64,000 bases of DNA from NCBI GenBank assembly GCA_036873135.1, contig JAPTYO010000011.1, positions 16,688,747-16,752,746 on the forward strand, given 5' to 3'. Positions 11,721 through 23,074 of this stretch are shown one piece after another. The stretch is from Clarkia xantiana subsp. parviflora. Its lineage: Eukaryota; Streptophyta; Magnoliopsida; Myrtales; Onagraceae. The translations under genes were made by a program, and so were the position numbers. A model generated the notes under the pieces. The model searched no databases. It saw nothing but the letters and a program-made list of their open reading frames with translations, and was not told where the DNA came from. How positions within the stretch are numbered: the stretch's first letter is position 1; the number at the start of each line of letters is the position of its first letter.

Positions 11721-12812
11721 TAAATTCGGACTTATTGTAAAAATATGATCTATATTGTTGGCTTGAGATGTATGATATTGATTTATATATGTTTATTTAT
11801 TTTATTTTCACTGCAAAATGTATGTTAATAATATGTAATACATCAATATAATAATGTTGTTGGTAACACAACAAAAAATGTTTATAAATTGATTTAACAG
11901 TAATAAAAAAAATTTAATCGTAATAACTTAATGAATGTAGTATATTGTTAATTGAAACTTACAAAATAATTATTACTAATTTTAAAAATATTAATTGATA
12001 TTGTTAAATCAAACTTACCAAAAATAAATTGATTTTTTTAAAGATTGAATGACAGGCTTTGGAGCAATTTTATCTTAGTATAAGTGTACACATGACATTG
12101 TCACTTCATTGGTGAGAATTAGACAGACATGGACCAATAAGACGTTTCACTTTTTACATGTAAGTGCGTCATTTTATTACTTGTCATAGTTCTATACAAT
12201 CTATCCAAATTAGATTATATGAAAAATAATCATGCAAATGTTACATTTACATACAATACAAACACTTATAATTATAAAAATTAATAACGATGACACTTTT
12301 CAAATATTGCATACGACTCTCATGAAAGAAAAAAAATATTATCAAGTATTTTTATTTATCCAATTATAGAAATTTGGATTTATTTTTATAAATGTGAGAA
12401 AAAAAAATGTATCAATATAATATCAATAGAAAGTTAAGTTCCCCAAAGTATATTTGTAAATAAAAAACCGTTCATTCAATCTTAAAAATAATTTTGTTTT
12501 TTCTTTGTCTGTTACGTTTAACATGTATATATTAAAAATAAATTAATTTATTTACTTTTTTTTTGTAACCTACAACTTTATTATAATGATGTATTGTTTG
12601 TGCTTATACAGTTAATTTTTTTTATAACAAATTTAATAAAATTAAATAAAACATAACAATTAATATACAAAATATTTAATTTTAGACTATAGTATAATAA
12701 TCAAGTATGCATAATTTTTTTTCTGTTATCATATATTTTGTGGCGCAAAAAAATTAACACATATATGTATAATCAAATCGATCATCATTTTTTATAATAA
12801 TATCTAATTTAG
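11589..12812 (-). other. AT-rich Helitron A interior with an older Helitron-like 5' end
   Basis: No coding potential; (TA)n at 11694-11720. The stretch 12090-12222 contains GGACCAATAA...TTTTTACATGTAAG...ACTTGTCA...CCAAATTAGATTATATGA. Read on the minus strand, this resembles the 5'-terminal regions at 14211, 15806 and 16177. It looks like a fragment of another member of the same Helitron family. Confidence 0.5.
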
Positions 12813-14208
12813 TTTAATTACTATGAAATTACTTATAATATTTCTTATATAATTTTACTAATATATTTAATTTTGCATTCATATATTCGAATTGATAAAT
12901 GATTAATAAATGTAAAGCTAATGAATGATAAAAAAAATTATATCTAAGTATCTTCTTTACGCTACTATAATAATTAATTATATTACACGTGATAAATAAA
13001 ATATATGCTATATTTTTTATTTACATAAAGCAAAACAAAATTTGTACAAATTTGGTAGTAATGAGAAATAAAATATGAAATAAAGAAATAAATATCATCT
13101 TAATATGTTATTATATTCGATATTAAAATATACATATACTATTATTTACCCAAAACCAAATTTAATATCAAACTCGATAGTTCTAATATTAAATAAAATT
13201 ATTAAAAAAAGGTTAGCAAAAACTCAACTTTTTATTGGCAAAAAAAAAGTCTCAATAATTTTAGTATTTATTTATAGTGGATTGCCATTAATTTACAACA
13301 AAAAACGGACAAAATAATGTAACGGCTTTCAACATGCAATTAGGAAGCTCGGAGGAAATCTAAGTGCTTATATTAGTCTACATGGAATCGACACGTCATC
13401 AGAGAGATACTTAAGTTGACATGGAGCAATAGAATAACATTATATTGACATGTAACATACTCATTTTGTTACTTGTCAAAATTCTATGTAACCTATTAGA
13501 ATTATATTAATTTAATTACTATGAAATTACTTATAATATTTCTTATATAATTTTACTAATATATTTAATTTTTCATTCATATATTCGAATTGATAAATGA
13601 TTAATAAATGTAAAGCTAATGAATGATAAAAAAAATTATATCTAAGTAATCTTCTTTACGCTACTATAATAATTAATTATATTACACGTGATAAATAAAA
13701 TATATGCTATATTTTTTATTTACATAAAGCAAAAAAAAAATTTGTACAAATTTGGTAGTAATGAGAAATAAAATATGAAATAAAGAAATAAATATCATCT
13801 TAATATGTTATTATATTCGATATTAAAATATACATATACTATTATTTACCCAAAACCAAATTTAATATCAAACTCGATAGTTCTAATATTAAAATAAAAT
13901 TATTAAAAAAAGGTTAGCAAAAACTCAACTTTTTATTGGCAAAAAAAAGTCTCAATAGTTTTAGTATTTATTTATAGTGGATTGCCATTAATTTACAACA
14001 AAAAACGGACAAAATAATGTAACGGCTTTCAACATGCAATTAGGAAGCTCGGAGGAAATCTAAGTGCTTATATTAGTCTACATGGAATCGACACGTCATC
14101 AGAGAGATACTTAAGTTGACAGGGACCAATAGAATAACATTATATTGACATGTAACATACTCATTTTGTTACTTGTCAAAATTCTATGTAACCTATTAGA
14201 ATTATACT
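12813..14208 (-). repeat. 698-bp tandem duplication inside Helitron A
   Basis: Copy 1 is 12813-13510 and copy 2 is 13511-14208, almost identical, with small homopolymer differences and one changed base in the ACATGG(A/G)(G/C)CAATAG block. Each copy ends with the Helitron-5'-like TATAATTCTAATAGG (minus strand), so the duplicated unit is the 5'-terminal part of the element. Neither copy encodes a protein. Confidence 0.92.
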
Positions 14209-14226
14209 AGATACTAGATAATTGAC

Positions 14227-14241
14227 CCGCGCTTTGCGCGG
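14227..14241 (-). repeat. Helitron B 3' terminal hairpin
   Basis: Same 6-bp stem and 3-base loop as 926-940, nine bases from CTAG. Confidence 0.78.
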
Positions 14242-15435
14242 AGTATAAAATTTATTTGATATATTAGTTTATAAATTTAAGTTGATAAAAAGTGAAAAAT
14301 ATTAAATGTCAATATATTAAAAAATTAATTAATCTTACACTTATAGATTGACTTGATTATTAAGATTAACTTATTGAGTAAATGAATATGTTTTTTATTT
14401 AATGATATTTAAAATAATTTTTAGGTTTTATAAGTTGTATTATTTATCATATATCCATTACTTATGATTTAAAATTAAGTAATAATGCAAACGTAAAAAA
14501 TCATTTATGAAACGTGGTAGTTAATTATTTTATAACTTTTGTATAATATTTATTAAGATACAATTATAATTTGTGTATAACAATATTGGATTAGTCTTTT
14601 TGTGAAATTTTATGCAAAATATCATCGTCAGTTTTACTTTTAAAACTATAATGGTTCATATAAATTTGTGAAATTTTCCTAGAAAGTGTTATAGGTCCAA
14701 CCAAGGAACCAATAAAATTTGTTGTAGCACTTTCTCTTTCGTACTTTCTAGCTAAATTTCACAGCAATCTTCACAGTTTGAATATTTACTCTATAAAATT
14801 ATAACATGTCCAGATATAATTGTAATTCATAAAAGATAATATTATGGTATGATGAAATTATTTAGATAAACAAATATTGATAACGAAAAAAATTTAGCAT
14901 AAATAAAATGTTTAGCGAGAATGATGAGAGGCGTTTGAACGATAAAAAAAACTTGCTAATATCTAATTATTTAAGAAATTTAATTATTTGTAATTAAAAA
15001 AATTGACGAAACAGTAAAATGATTTTTTTTTTTTTTTTTACAATTAAGCAGAACAATTTATATAAATTTGAAATAATTATACCTTTTTATATTATTTGAT
15101 TTAAAATATAATTGCATTGTTTATTTATTTATCAACTCATATTCCTATTCATCCATGTTAATTTGAAGTCTATTTGAATTTTGAACACAACAGCCATTTA
15201 CTGAAGAAAAAAAAAAATCAAATATGAATATTGAAAAATAGATTACAAAAATGATTTAACATAATATTTAATTTTAATTGGTAAATACTATAATAGTATA
15301 TAATTTTGTGTTTTTATTGATGAGACATTTATTATATATCAGTTACGTCAATTCAAATATTGTATTTCATTATAAAATAGCTAAATGTATCAATAGTTAT
15401 CACTATGAAAATACTTAAATATAATTAATTAATTT

Positions 15436-16177
15436 TTTTATGGTGAAAACATTACAATTTAATAAAAATATTATATATAGGACTAAAAATCTAAAAACGA
15501 TATTTATATTTCATAAGTTTCTACCAATATGTTTTATGATATGCTTAACTACATTAAAGATTAAAAAAATTGCATTTATGCACAAATCGAAACGGCTGGT
15601 AGAAAAAAAAACGGCTTGTAAGATGCTATGAGATGCTTTTGAGCAATTTCAAGCCATGTGAATAGTCTATGTGGAGATGCCACATCATAGATGGTTAAAG
15701 TAAATTTATGTGGACCAATAATATTAATTGTTTTTTACATGTAGATGATTCGTTTTCTTATGTGTCAACATGTTGTAAGTTTCATCCAAATTATATTATA
15801 TATAGATTTTATGGTGAAAACATTACAATTTAATAAAAATATTATATATAGGACTAAAAATCTAAAAACGATATTTATATTTCATAAGTTTCTACCAATA
15901 TGTTTTATGATATGCTTAACTACATTAAAGATTAAAACAAAATGCATTTATGCACAAATCGAAACGGCTGGTAGAAAAAAAACGGCTTGTAAGATGCTAT
16001 GAGATGCTTTTGAGCAATTTCAAGCCATGAGAATAGTCTATGTGGAGATGCCACATCATAGATGGTTAAAGTAAATTTATGTGGACCAATAATATTAATT
16101 GTTTTTTACATGTAGATGATTCGTTTTCTTATGTGTCAACATGTTGTAAGTTTCATCCAAATTATATTATATATAGA
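15436..16177 (-). repeat. 371-bp tandem duplication of the Helitron B 5' end
   Basis: Copies at 15436-15806 and 15807-16177 are nearly identical, differing by a few bases (for example an AAAAAATTG versus AAACAAAATG change). Each copy ends at the same TC 5' terminus, so the element has two potential replication starts. The 63- and 85-residue ORFs here are duplicates of each other with no protein similarity known to me. Confidence 0.92.
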
Positions 16178-17009
16178 TAGATAGATATAGATAATAATAA
16201 ATAAAACAGAAAAAAATTAATAAATAAAAAAAAAAAATAAATGAAAAAAAATAAATTGAAGATTTACCTGTGAAGAAGACGACAAGATCGATGGCTGCGC
16301 TGGTGGAGACCGGGACGGCTCCGGCGGGTCAGGGTGGAGGTGAGATGGTGCTACAGCAGCAGGGATGGCGGACTGGGGATGGGCGGAGTCGATGGCAGGC
16401 GTTGGACCAAGATGGCGCAGCAGCTCCGGCGAGATTTCAAACTGCAGCCATCGAAGACTCGGCACGGCAGCGGCTCGGTCGGAGTCTGGGCAGTGGTGTC
16501 GCGGCAGACGAAGCGAACGGCGTGGCGGGCTGGCCAATCAGACGGCCGGATGTCGGAGTCGGGTGGCGGGCGTGGTCATTGGAAAAAGCCAGACAACCAA
16601 CGTCGGGAAGAAGAAAAAAACGAAGAAAAACAAAACTTTTACACTACAGGACAAAAAATACACAAGTTACGAGAAAAGTAGTATTATTATTACTGTTGTG
16701 TATTTTTTATATGTAAAATGAGTCTATTTATAGCTAAACTAGGACCCCTAAACTAAGAAATTAAAATCTGAAAAATATATGCATTTAATATTCTGAAAAT
16801 ATACATATATATTTATGTATTTCACCATAAATACACATAATATATTTTCTGAATATTTTACAATAATTAATGCATATACACTATCCTATTTTAAGACAGT
16901 CCTATCTTTAGAAACTTCGCGACCTTTCATATTTAAATACTTCATTTTTTAACGCATCACATATGACGTTTTGAACGTGCTACACGCGGACCAAAATTAG
17001 GTGTTTACA
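16178..17009 (-). repeat. Probable 5' part of the Ogre/Tat-type LTR, continued after the Helitrons
   Basis: On the minus strand this begins TGTAAACACCTAATTTTGG at 17009, has a TATA-like box (TATAAATAG, 16725-16733) and a GC-rich transcribed-type block at 16270-16610, then returns to AT-rich sequence. That is an LTR layout. Removing the Helitrons would join it to 408-912, the LTR end with the primer site. Open frames on both strands of 16217-16716 are GC-rich low-complexity and not recognised. The continuity is inference. Confidence 0.45.
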
Positions 17010-17400
17010 AAGTCCACAGATCTGTACCTAAGATGAATTCATAGATAAATTGAAATGATTGTAGCGAAATAAATTAGACGCTCAACTGGACCTACATCTA
17101 GTTCCAACGGTGTCTTTCAGTTGATTATATTTGTTCAAATCGCGATCCAACACTTATCATCTCCTATAAATCGTTCTTCTATAATCATTTTCACTTGATT
17201 ATTGATATATTGCTCTCTATAAATTCAGATCTAGAACTTTGTCTTCTAGTGACTGACTTAAGTTTCAGATGGGAATCGTCGGGACCAATTCCGATTCATC
17301 CCTTTGTTCAGGTCTTATGCGCGGGTGGTCAAGCTCTAATCTCGGATTTAGGACGATAAGATCCAACAGTTATGAAAATTTTCCGTACCAAAGTAGTCCG
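17010..17400 (+). repeat. Degenerate LTR-like fragment upstream of PMT11-like gene
   Basis: Contains CTCCTATAAATCG, CTCTCTATAAATTCAG and then GTGACTGACTTAAGTTTCAG followed by TTTGTTCAGG. This order resembles the TATA-to-U5 part of the Tat LTRs in this window (TAGTGACTTAAGCTTCGGAG...GTGCAGG). No partner LTR was seen. Confidence 0.35.
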
Positions 17401-17803
17401 AAATAATAAAATATTGTCTATGAATACATTTTTAAACTATTATATAGCGCTAAATCAGTAGTTTTTTTTAAAATAAATAAGTAGTTAAAAATTGATCAAA
17501 CGAGGCAGTGATTTTATTAACCCTATTACCAAAAAAAAATAAAAAATGATTAACCCTTTTAACTTTTATAATAAAATTGGTAACTTAATTATTTTGATAT
17601 TGCTTTTGGCCAAAATAAAATAAAATTATTTTGATATTCAAAGATATGGTGTCTCTTTCAGGTGGTTTTTGTTTTGTCACATAGCCTGTCTGGTCACTGC
17701 CGTGCGAGTGAAGTACGGCACTTCTCTTTGGGCGTCTTCACTCAGTATGCCACCTTTCACGTCGTAACGGAAGTCACAGAGCTCTCGTTCTCTCCGCATT
17801 GAA
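17401..17803 (+). other. Upstream region of the PMT11-like gene
   Basis: AT-rich to about 17640, then a more balanced 160-bp stretch ending at the start codon that is likely 5' UTR. No confident TATA box at a usual distance. The gene's promoter must overlap or lie very close to the LTR-like fragment. Confidence 0.35.
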
Positions 17804-20800
17804 ATGAAGCAATTCAGTTGCTGTGTAGATTCTTTTAGAACCCCAATCGTGATCAAAACATTCGCTCTCGTTTCAGTCGCCTCCATCTTCTTCTACTTGG
17901 GCAAGCAATGGTCCAACCCCGACGGCTACCAACAGCTCGTCTTCTTCACCTCTGCGGGGCAATCATCCCCCTCTGTCGCTCTCTCTCCTAATTTCGGTAA
18001 GAGTTTTGATCTACCTTCTCTCATTTCCCATAACTCAAGCCTCTCTCCCTCCTCCCATGAACTCCTACCGCCCGATTCTCCCCTCGTTGACGCCAGCACA
18101 CCACAATCAAATCCTCCTTCACCGCCATCGCCATCCCCGCTGCCGCCGCCGCCGCAGATTGAGAAGTTCGGTATAGTGGATGAGAACGGGAAGATGTCGG
18201 ATGATTTTGAGGTTGGAGAATTCAGTTCGGGCTTCGTGGAGGAGGGGAAGAACAATGCGACGGAAGTCGAGGTTAAGGAAGGAGGTGAACAGACTGGTGG
18301 TCTAATATCTGTTCAAAAGTACAAGCTTTGCCCTGAAAGCATGAAGGAGTACATACCTTGTCTAGACAATGTTGAGGCTATTAAGAAGTTGAAGTCCACG
18401 GAGAGAGGGGAACGATTCGAGCGGCATTGTCCTGACAAGGATAAGGGATTGAATTGCTTAGTTCCCCCACCCAAGGGATACAAGCCTCCCATTCCCTGGC
18501 CGAGAAGTCGTGATGAGGTAATTCATCTTCCACGTTTGAGGGTAATTGCTGTCCGCTTGTCTGATCAGAAATCTATCAAACTGGCCAAACCATATGATTC
18601 AATTGTTTTTACTCTACAGCCCTGACTAGCTATGTATTTCATTCCAAGAGAGATTCAGTTAGGTGGAAGTCTCAAGGTAACTGAGGGGGGAGTCTTAGGT
18701 TTGATGAAACTATAGAAAAGGCCGTGAAAGCATAAACAAAATGTGCATTGTTTAGCCAGATTATGGACCCATATGCTTACATTACTTAGCTTGATTATCT
18801 CTGTTTATTGTCTTTTTATATAGTTATGGAGCTTATATAGGCAATGCATCAGTTGAAACGTCCTAAATTTTTGAAAAGCGAACAGAAAGCTAGCCTGTTC
18901 ATGGTAAACAGAAACATGATTGTAGGTTTGGTTTGAGAACGTTCCGCACACACGACTGGTTGATGACAAGGGTGGCCAGAACTGGATTTACAAAGAGAAT
19001 GACAAATTTAAGTTTCCCGGAGGTGGCACACAGTTTATTCATGGGGCAGACCAGTACCTGGATCAGATCTCGCAGGTTATTAATCTGCATAAAATGACAA
19101 GAAATTTGGAGATAGGGTTTCTTTGTTTCTTTTATCTGACATGAAATCTTGAATTTACTTTTAGATGGTCTCTGACATTGCTTTTGGTCGCCACACCCGA
19201 GTAGTTTTGGATGTTGGATGTGGAGTTGCTAGTTTTGGGGCCTATTTGCTATCAAGGAATGTCCTAACTATGTCTATAGCTCCAAAAGATGTCCATGAGA
19301 ATCAAATCCAATTTGCTCTGGAGCGAGGGGTGCCAGCGATGGCAGCAGCATTTGCTACCCATCGTCTGCTCTATCCAAGCCAAGCTTTTGAACTAATACA
19401 TTGTTCAAGATGCAGAATTAACTGGACACGTGATGGTACCATTCTTGTCCAATAACTTCTTTCCCTGGTAGGTAGATAAAAAGTTTATGATGTGAAGTCA
19501 ATGTATATATGAATATAGCTATAATTATCATACACGGGCTCATCATGGAAGTTAGTAACCTCGGTTTATTAGTTGTTTCCATTCTTGAAGAGAGAGTATT
19601 CCGCTTTTGAAATGCTACCTATTATTTACATTTATGAAATGATTTTTTTCATGTGTTGCTTATCAAACAAGAACTTCCTCTGTTAATTTCATTGGTTTAA
19701 TAGTTCAGGAAGTGCTTGCCTCATCAATTACATGCATCAGACTGTGCTGATTGTATTTTCCTTTCTTTGTATTGCTGTCGAGATGGTATTTTGCTACTTG
19801 AGGTCAACAGAATGTTGCGCGCTGGAGGTTACTTTGCTTGGGCGGCACAACCAGTCTACAAACATGAGCTCGTTTTAGAAGAACAATGGGAAGGTACCTT
19901 TGGCTTTATTTCCTGTCAAATCCATGTAACTATAATTTTTTGTTTCCAATTCCATTAATAATCACTACAGAAATCAGGAATAGTTAGCCTTCTTTCATAA
20001 AATCTTTTCTGAAATATGCCTTTCCTTCAAGGCATAGAAAATGTGTCCTCAAGCTGATGGCCATGTTTATATCGTCAACATAATTTTGTCCATTCATTCC
20101 CTTAGTAAGATCCACATAGTAGTCCTTTTATTTCTTTCTGGTTGGACTGATGTCTTCAGGAGGCCACTAATAGTAGAGCATAGTGATTCGATTAAATCAG
20201 CTTTGGGTGCATAAGTTTTGACGGTTGCATATGAATTTAATTTTGAATAAGATATGTTAGTATTGTGTAAGTACTGGCGTGCCTTCTGTTTATAGTTTCA
20301 TGAGCTGCAAGATAGCTAGAACTATAAACAAATCTATAGCAAACAGCAAAGCCCGAAGCCTTTAGCAAATAAAATGCTATTTGAAATAAGAACATCTTTT
20401 GGCCCAAAACAAATAAAAAAATTAAGAACTTCTAGTTTAACAAGTGCATCTATTACTGGAGGAAGTGTTGATTTCTACTTAATGAAGAGCTGTCATTTTC
20501 TCTTTTGGGATGTTATTAGAGATGCTCAATCTTACAACTAGTCTTTGCTGGGAGCTTGTGATGAAGGAGGGATATATTGCTATGTGGAGGAAGCCGTTGA
20601 ACAATAGCTGTTACTTAAGCCGTGAGACTGGAGCGAAACCTCCTCTCTGTGAGCCAGAAGACGATCCAGATAATGTTTGGTATGTGTTTCCTTCTTTCAC
20701 ATATGGATGTTTAAGACATATGATGCTTGCTAGCCCTTAGTCGGACTCAATTGTTCACGGGATTTTCCATTATGTAACACCTTAATCTGTGAAGGACTAA

Positions 20801-22113
20801 ATGAGGAGCTCTTTCCAGAGTTAAAGCTTTGAGAACTCTACTTTCTGACATTTAGGGCCAATCTTGTATGTATGTGTACACACACGCATGCGCGCGCGCG
20901 CGCACACACACACACACACACACATACATATATAGAAAATAAAATGTCAAAAGAAGTTGCACAGGATGGGCTGTTGCTTCTGTTTTCTTTCTCTATAAGT
21001 TGATAGGAGAAATAGCAGTTAAATGTTCTCAGAGGCTTTGCTGCTCACTATGATTATTTTGGGAAATGGTTGTCGATACATCTATCTATCCCTTTGGGTT
21101 ATTTTTATTAATTAATTATAGGTATGTGGATCTGAAAGCCTGCATATCTCTACTTCCTGAGAATGGAGGTGGATGGAATGTTACAGAATGGCCTGCACGG
21201 TTGCAAAGTCCCCTGACAGGCTGCAGAGCATTAAATACGATGCTGCCATATCCAGAAATGAACTGTTCAAGGCAGAATCAAAGTACTGGAATGTGATTGT
21301 AGAAAGCTATGTGCGGGCTCTACACTGGAAGAAGTTTAAAATAAGAAATGTGTTGGACATGAAAGCTAGCTTTGGAGGGTAAATGTTATGCTACACAGTA
21401 CTAGTTATTTGCTGTACCTTCTCGCTAATATTGTTTTGACTGTTAGTTAATTGTTTTCTATAATGGGGGCAGATTTGGTGCTGCATTGATAGATCAAGGA
21501 TTTGATTGCTGGGTTATGAATGTGGTGCCAGTTAGTGGTCCAAACACATTGCCTGTGATATACGACCGTGGCCTTCTTGGAGTAATGCATGACTGGTAGA
21601 TTAATGTAGTATTTTGATGATGTGTTAAATAGATGTATCAATTGTGGGTTAAAGATAGTCAGTACGGTATGCAGGTGTGAGGCATTTGATACGTATCCAA
21701 GAACGTATGATCTGTTGCATGCAGCAGGGCTGTTTTCTGTTGAGAAGAAAAGGTATATACATACATATATACATGAAGCTAGTATTTATTGGTGGTAGCA
21801 TAGCAGTAAGTAAAATAGTAATTGTGGTTATGAGTGAGAGATGACATACATACAATACAGATGCAGCATGGGGAGTATAATGGTAGAGATGGACAGGATA
21901 TTGAGACCAGGAGGTAGGGTGTATGTAAGGGATACGGTTAAGGTAATTGAGGAGCTACAAGAGATAGGAAGAGCGATGGGTTGGCGGATTCGTGTGAAGG
22001 ACTCAGGTGAGGGCCCTCATGCTAGTTACAGGATTCTCACTTGCCAAAAGCCTCTCAACAAGAAAAAGAAGAAGAAGAAGAAGAAGAAAGACATATTAGG
22101 CAACTCCAACTAA
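17804..22113 (+). CDS. PMT11: PMT11-like Golgi methyltransferase, nine exons, frameshifted
   Basis: Putative SAM-dependent methyltransferase of the plant PMT (DUF248) family. These are type II Golgi membrane proteins linked to methyl-esterification of cell-wall pectin. Exons: 17804-18517, 18926-19075, 19165-19435, 19783-19893, 20520-20679, 21122-21378, 21473-21595, 21675-21752, 21861-22113, all with GT/AG borders and matching phases. Features: short cytosolic N-terminus, signal anchor (about residues 17-34, [14 protein letters not shown]), the [12 protein letters not shown] block typical of PMT11, a proline-rich stem, [17 protein letters not shown] motif [30 protein letters not shown], and C-terminal [11 protein letters not shown]. 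The four-C run at 21210-21213 is one base short for the family frame, so translation stops at 21294-21296 after about 526 residues instead of about 705. Either the gene is a recent pseudogene or this is a sequencing/assembly error. The last exon adds a poly-lysine tail from an AAG repeat. Confidence 0.92.
20865..20934. repeat. 70-bp alternating purine-pyrimidine tract in PMT intron 5
   Basis: Strict alternation through TG/TA, then (CG)n inside (CA)n, ending TATATA. The GCGCGCGCGCGC core is flanked by CA repeats. Confidence 0.95.
22063..22090 (+). repeat. AAG microsatellite in last PMT exon
   Basis: An AAG/AAA run encodes about ten lysines immediately after the conserved TCQKPLN end. Family members normally stop within a few residues of this point. 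Confidence 0.9.
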
Positions 22114-22370
22114 CAACTCACCAGTAAGTAAACAAGTAACAACAGCCTTCTATTCTATTCCATTCCATTCCATGCCAATGTCACTGCCCTGACTTTGTGT
22201 TGAAAACCTGGTCTGTGTGGAGGATATTTCGCCCAATTAATTCATAGAAACTCTCATTTTTGTTATTATTATTATTATTTCTTTAAAGGAAATGTATTAT
22301 TAACAGTGTTTATGATTTAATATATAGGAGGAGGACAGAGAGAGTTAGTTGTACAAGTGAATAAATTAAT
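22114..22370 (+). other. 3' flank / probable 3' UTR of the PMT11-like gene
   Basis: Contains ATT(TTATT)n-type AT-rich runs at 22258-22285 and a possible AATAAATT polyadenylation signal near 22359. No ORF. Confidence 0.4.
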
Positions 22371-23058
22371 CGTTAAAGGTACTTTTTGGTACAAGATATG
22401 TTTTTTTTTTAATATACTTTTGGTATCAAATGTTTGAAATTTGTTGACTTTTGGTTCATTAGTTAGTTGACCATTAAATTGCACGTGCAAGTCGCGCGAT
22501 CCACCCTAAACTTTTGATTTTGTTCAATTTAGTCCCTCAGATACATCCCTAATTTTTATTTTGTTAATTTAGTCCTAAATATCAAAATCGAACTCAATTG
22601 AACCTAATCGAATACAATTTAACCCATTTGATCAAGCCAGACCTAGCTTAGGGCTAGGCCCGACCCTGGGTCAGGGTCGCCGGATCCAGCCGACCCTAAG
22701 TCGGGGTCGGCTGGGTCTCAATTAACCCAATTGAGGCTAGGTCAATTGGGTACGATAGGTTTCAATTGAGTTCGATTTTGAAATTTTAGGACTAATTAAA
22801 TAAATAAAAAAGTTAGGGTGTACTTGAAGGACTAAACTGAACAAAATCAAACGTTTCAGGTGGATCACATGACTTGCACATGCCATTTAACGGCCAAGTT
22901 AGGATAGACCAAAAGCCATCAAATTTCAAACATTTGGTACCAAAAGTATACAAAAAAAAAAAAAAAAAACCCATCTTATACCAAAATCCACATTCGGTAA
23001 ACATTAAACCAAAAGCCACACTCGGTCAAACATATTGTATGAAAAGTAACTTTAACCC
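22371..23058. mobile_element. Foldback (long-TIR) non-autonomous DNA transposon
   Basis: The two ends are inverted copies: GTTAAAGGTACTTTTTGGTA at the left against the reverse of TACTTTTC..CTTTAACCC at the right. Similarity continues inward through TTTTGGTA(C/T)CAAATGTTTGAAATTTG and TTGCACGTGCAAGTC. Flanking AATTAAT occurs at 22364-22370 and 23059-23065. The centre (22620-22760) is a GGGTCGGC-rich palindrome. There is no transposase. It is possibly MULE-like because of the long TIRs, though a clean 9-bp duplication is not present. Confidence 0.7.
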
Positions 23059-23074
23059 AATTAATAATGATCAT

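Larger units (their letters stand above)
913..14211 (-). mobile_element. Helitron A (non-autonomous), split by a Ty3 element
   Basis: The 3' terminus on the minus strand is a 6-bp-stem hairpin (926-940), nine bases, then CTAG (913-916) followed by T. This is the hairpin + CTRR|T rule for Helitrons. The proposed 5' terminus on the minus strand starts TCTAGTATAATTC at 14211, flanked by A (t14212 on the plus strand), which fits insertion between A and T. Between these ends, 1129-11588 is a later Ty3 insertion, so native Helitron is 913-1128 plus 11589-14211, about 2.8 kb, all AT-rich and non-coding. No RepHel ORF is present, so movement would have needed a helper. The 5' end call is weaker than the 3' end because the terminal unit is tandemly duplicated. 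Confidence 0.65.
14214..16177 (-). mobile_element. Helitron B (non-autonomous), abutting Helitron A
   Basis: The minus-strand 3' terminus is hairpin CCGCGC-AAA-GCGCGG (14227-14241), nine bases, CTAG (14214-14217), then T. The minus-strand 5' terminus TCTATATATAATATAATTTG begins at 16177 and is preceded by A. A second identical 5' terminus lies at 15806. Insertion between A and T is respected on both sides (a14213, t16178). Hairpin and 5' sequence match Helitron A, so both are one family. There is no RepHel protein and no recognisable captured exon; the interior is AT-rich. Confidence 0.72.

Noticed and set aside
15440..16002. 63- and 85-residue ORFs sharing the sequence MVKTLQFNKN
   Set aside because: They share sequence only because of the 371-bp duplication; AT-rich, no homology recognised.
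16217..16716. Overlapping 100-150-residue ORFs on both strands
   Set aside because: GC-rich, proline/arginine-rich on one strand and glycine/tryptophan-rich on the other; no conserved motif and placed in an LTR-like region.
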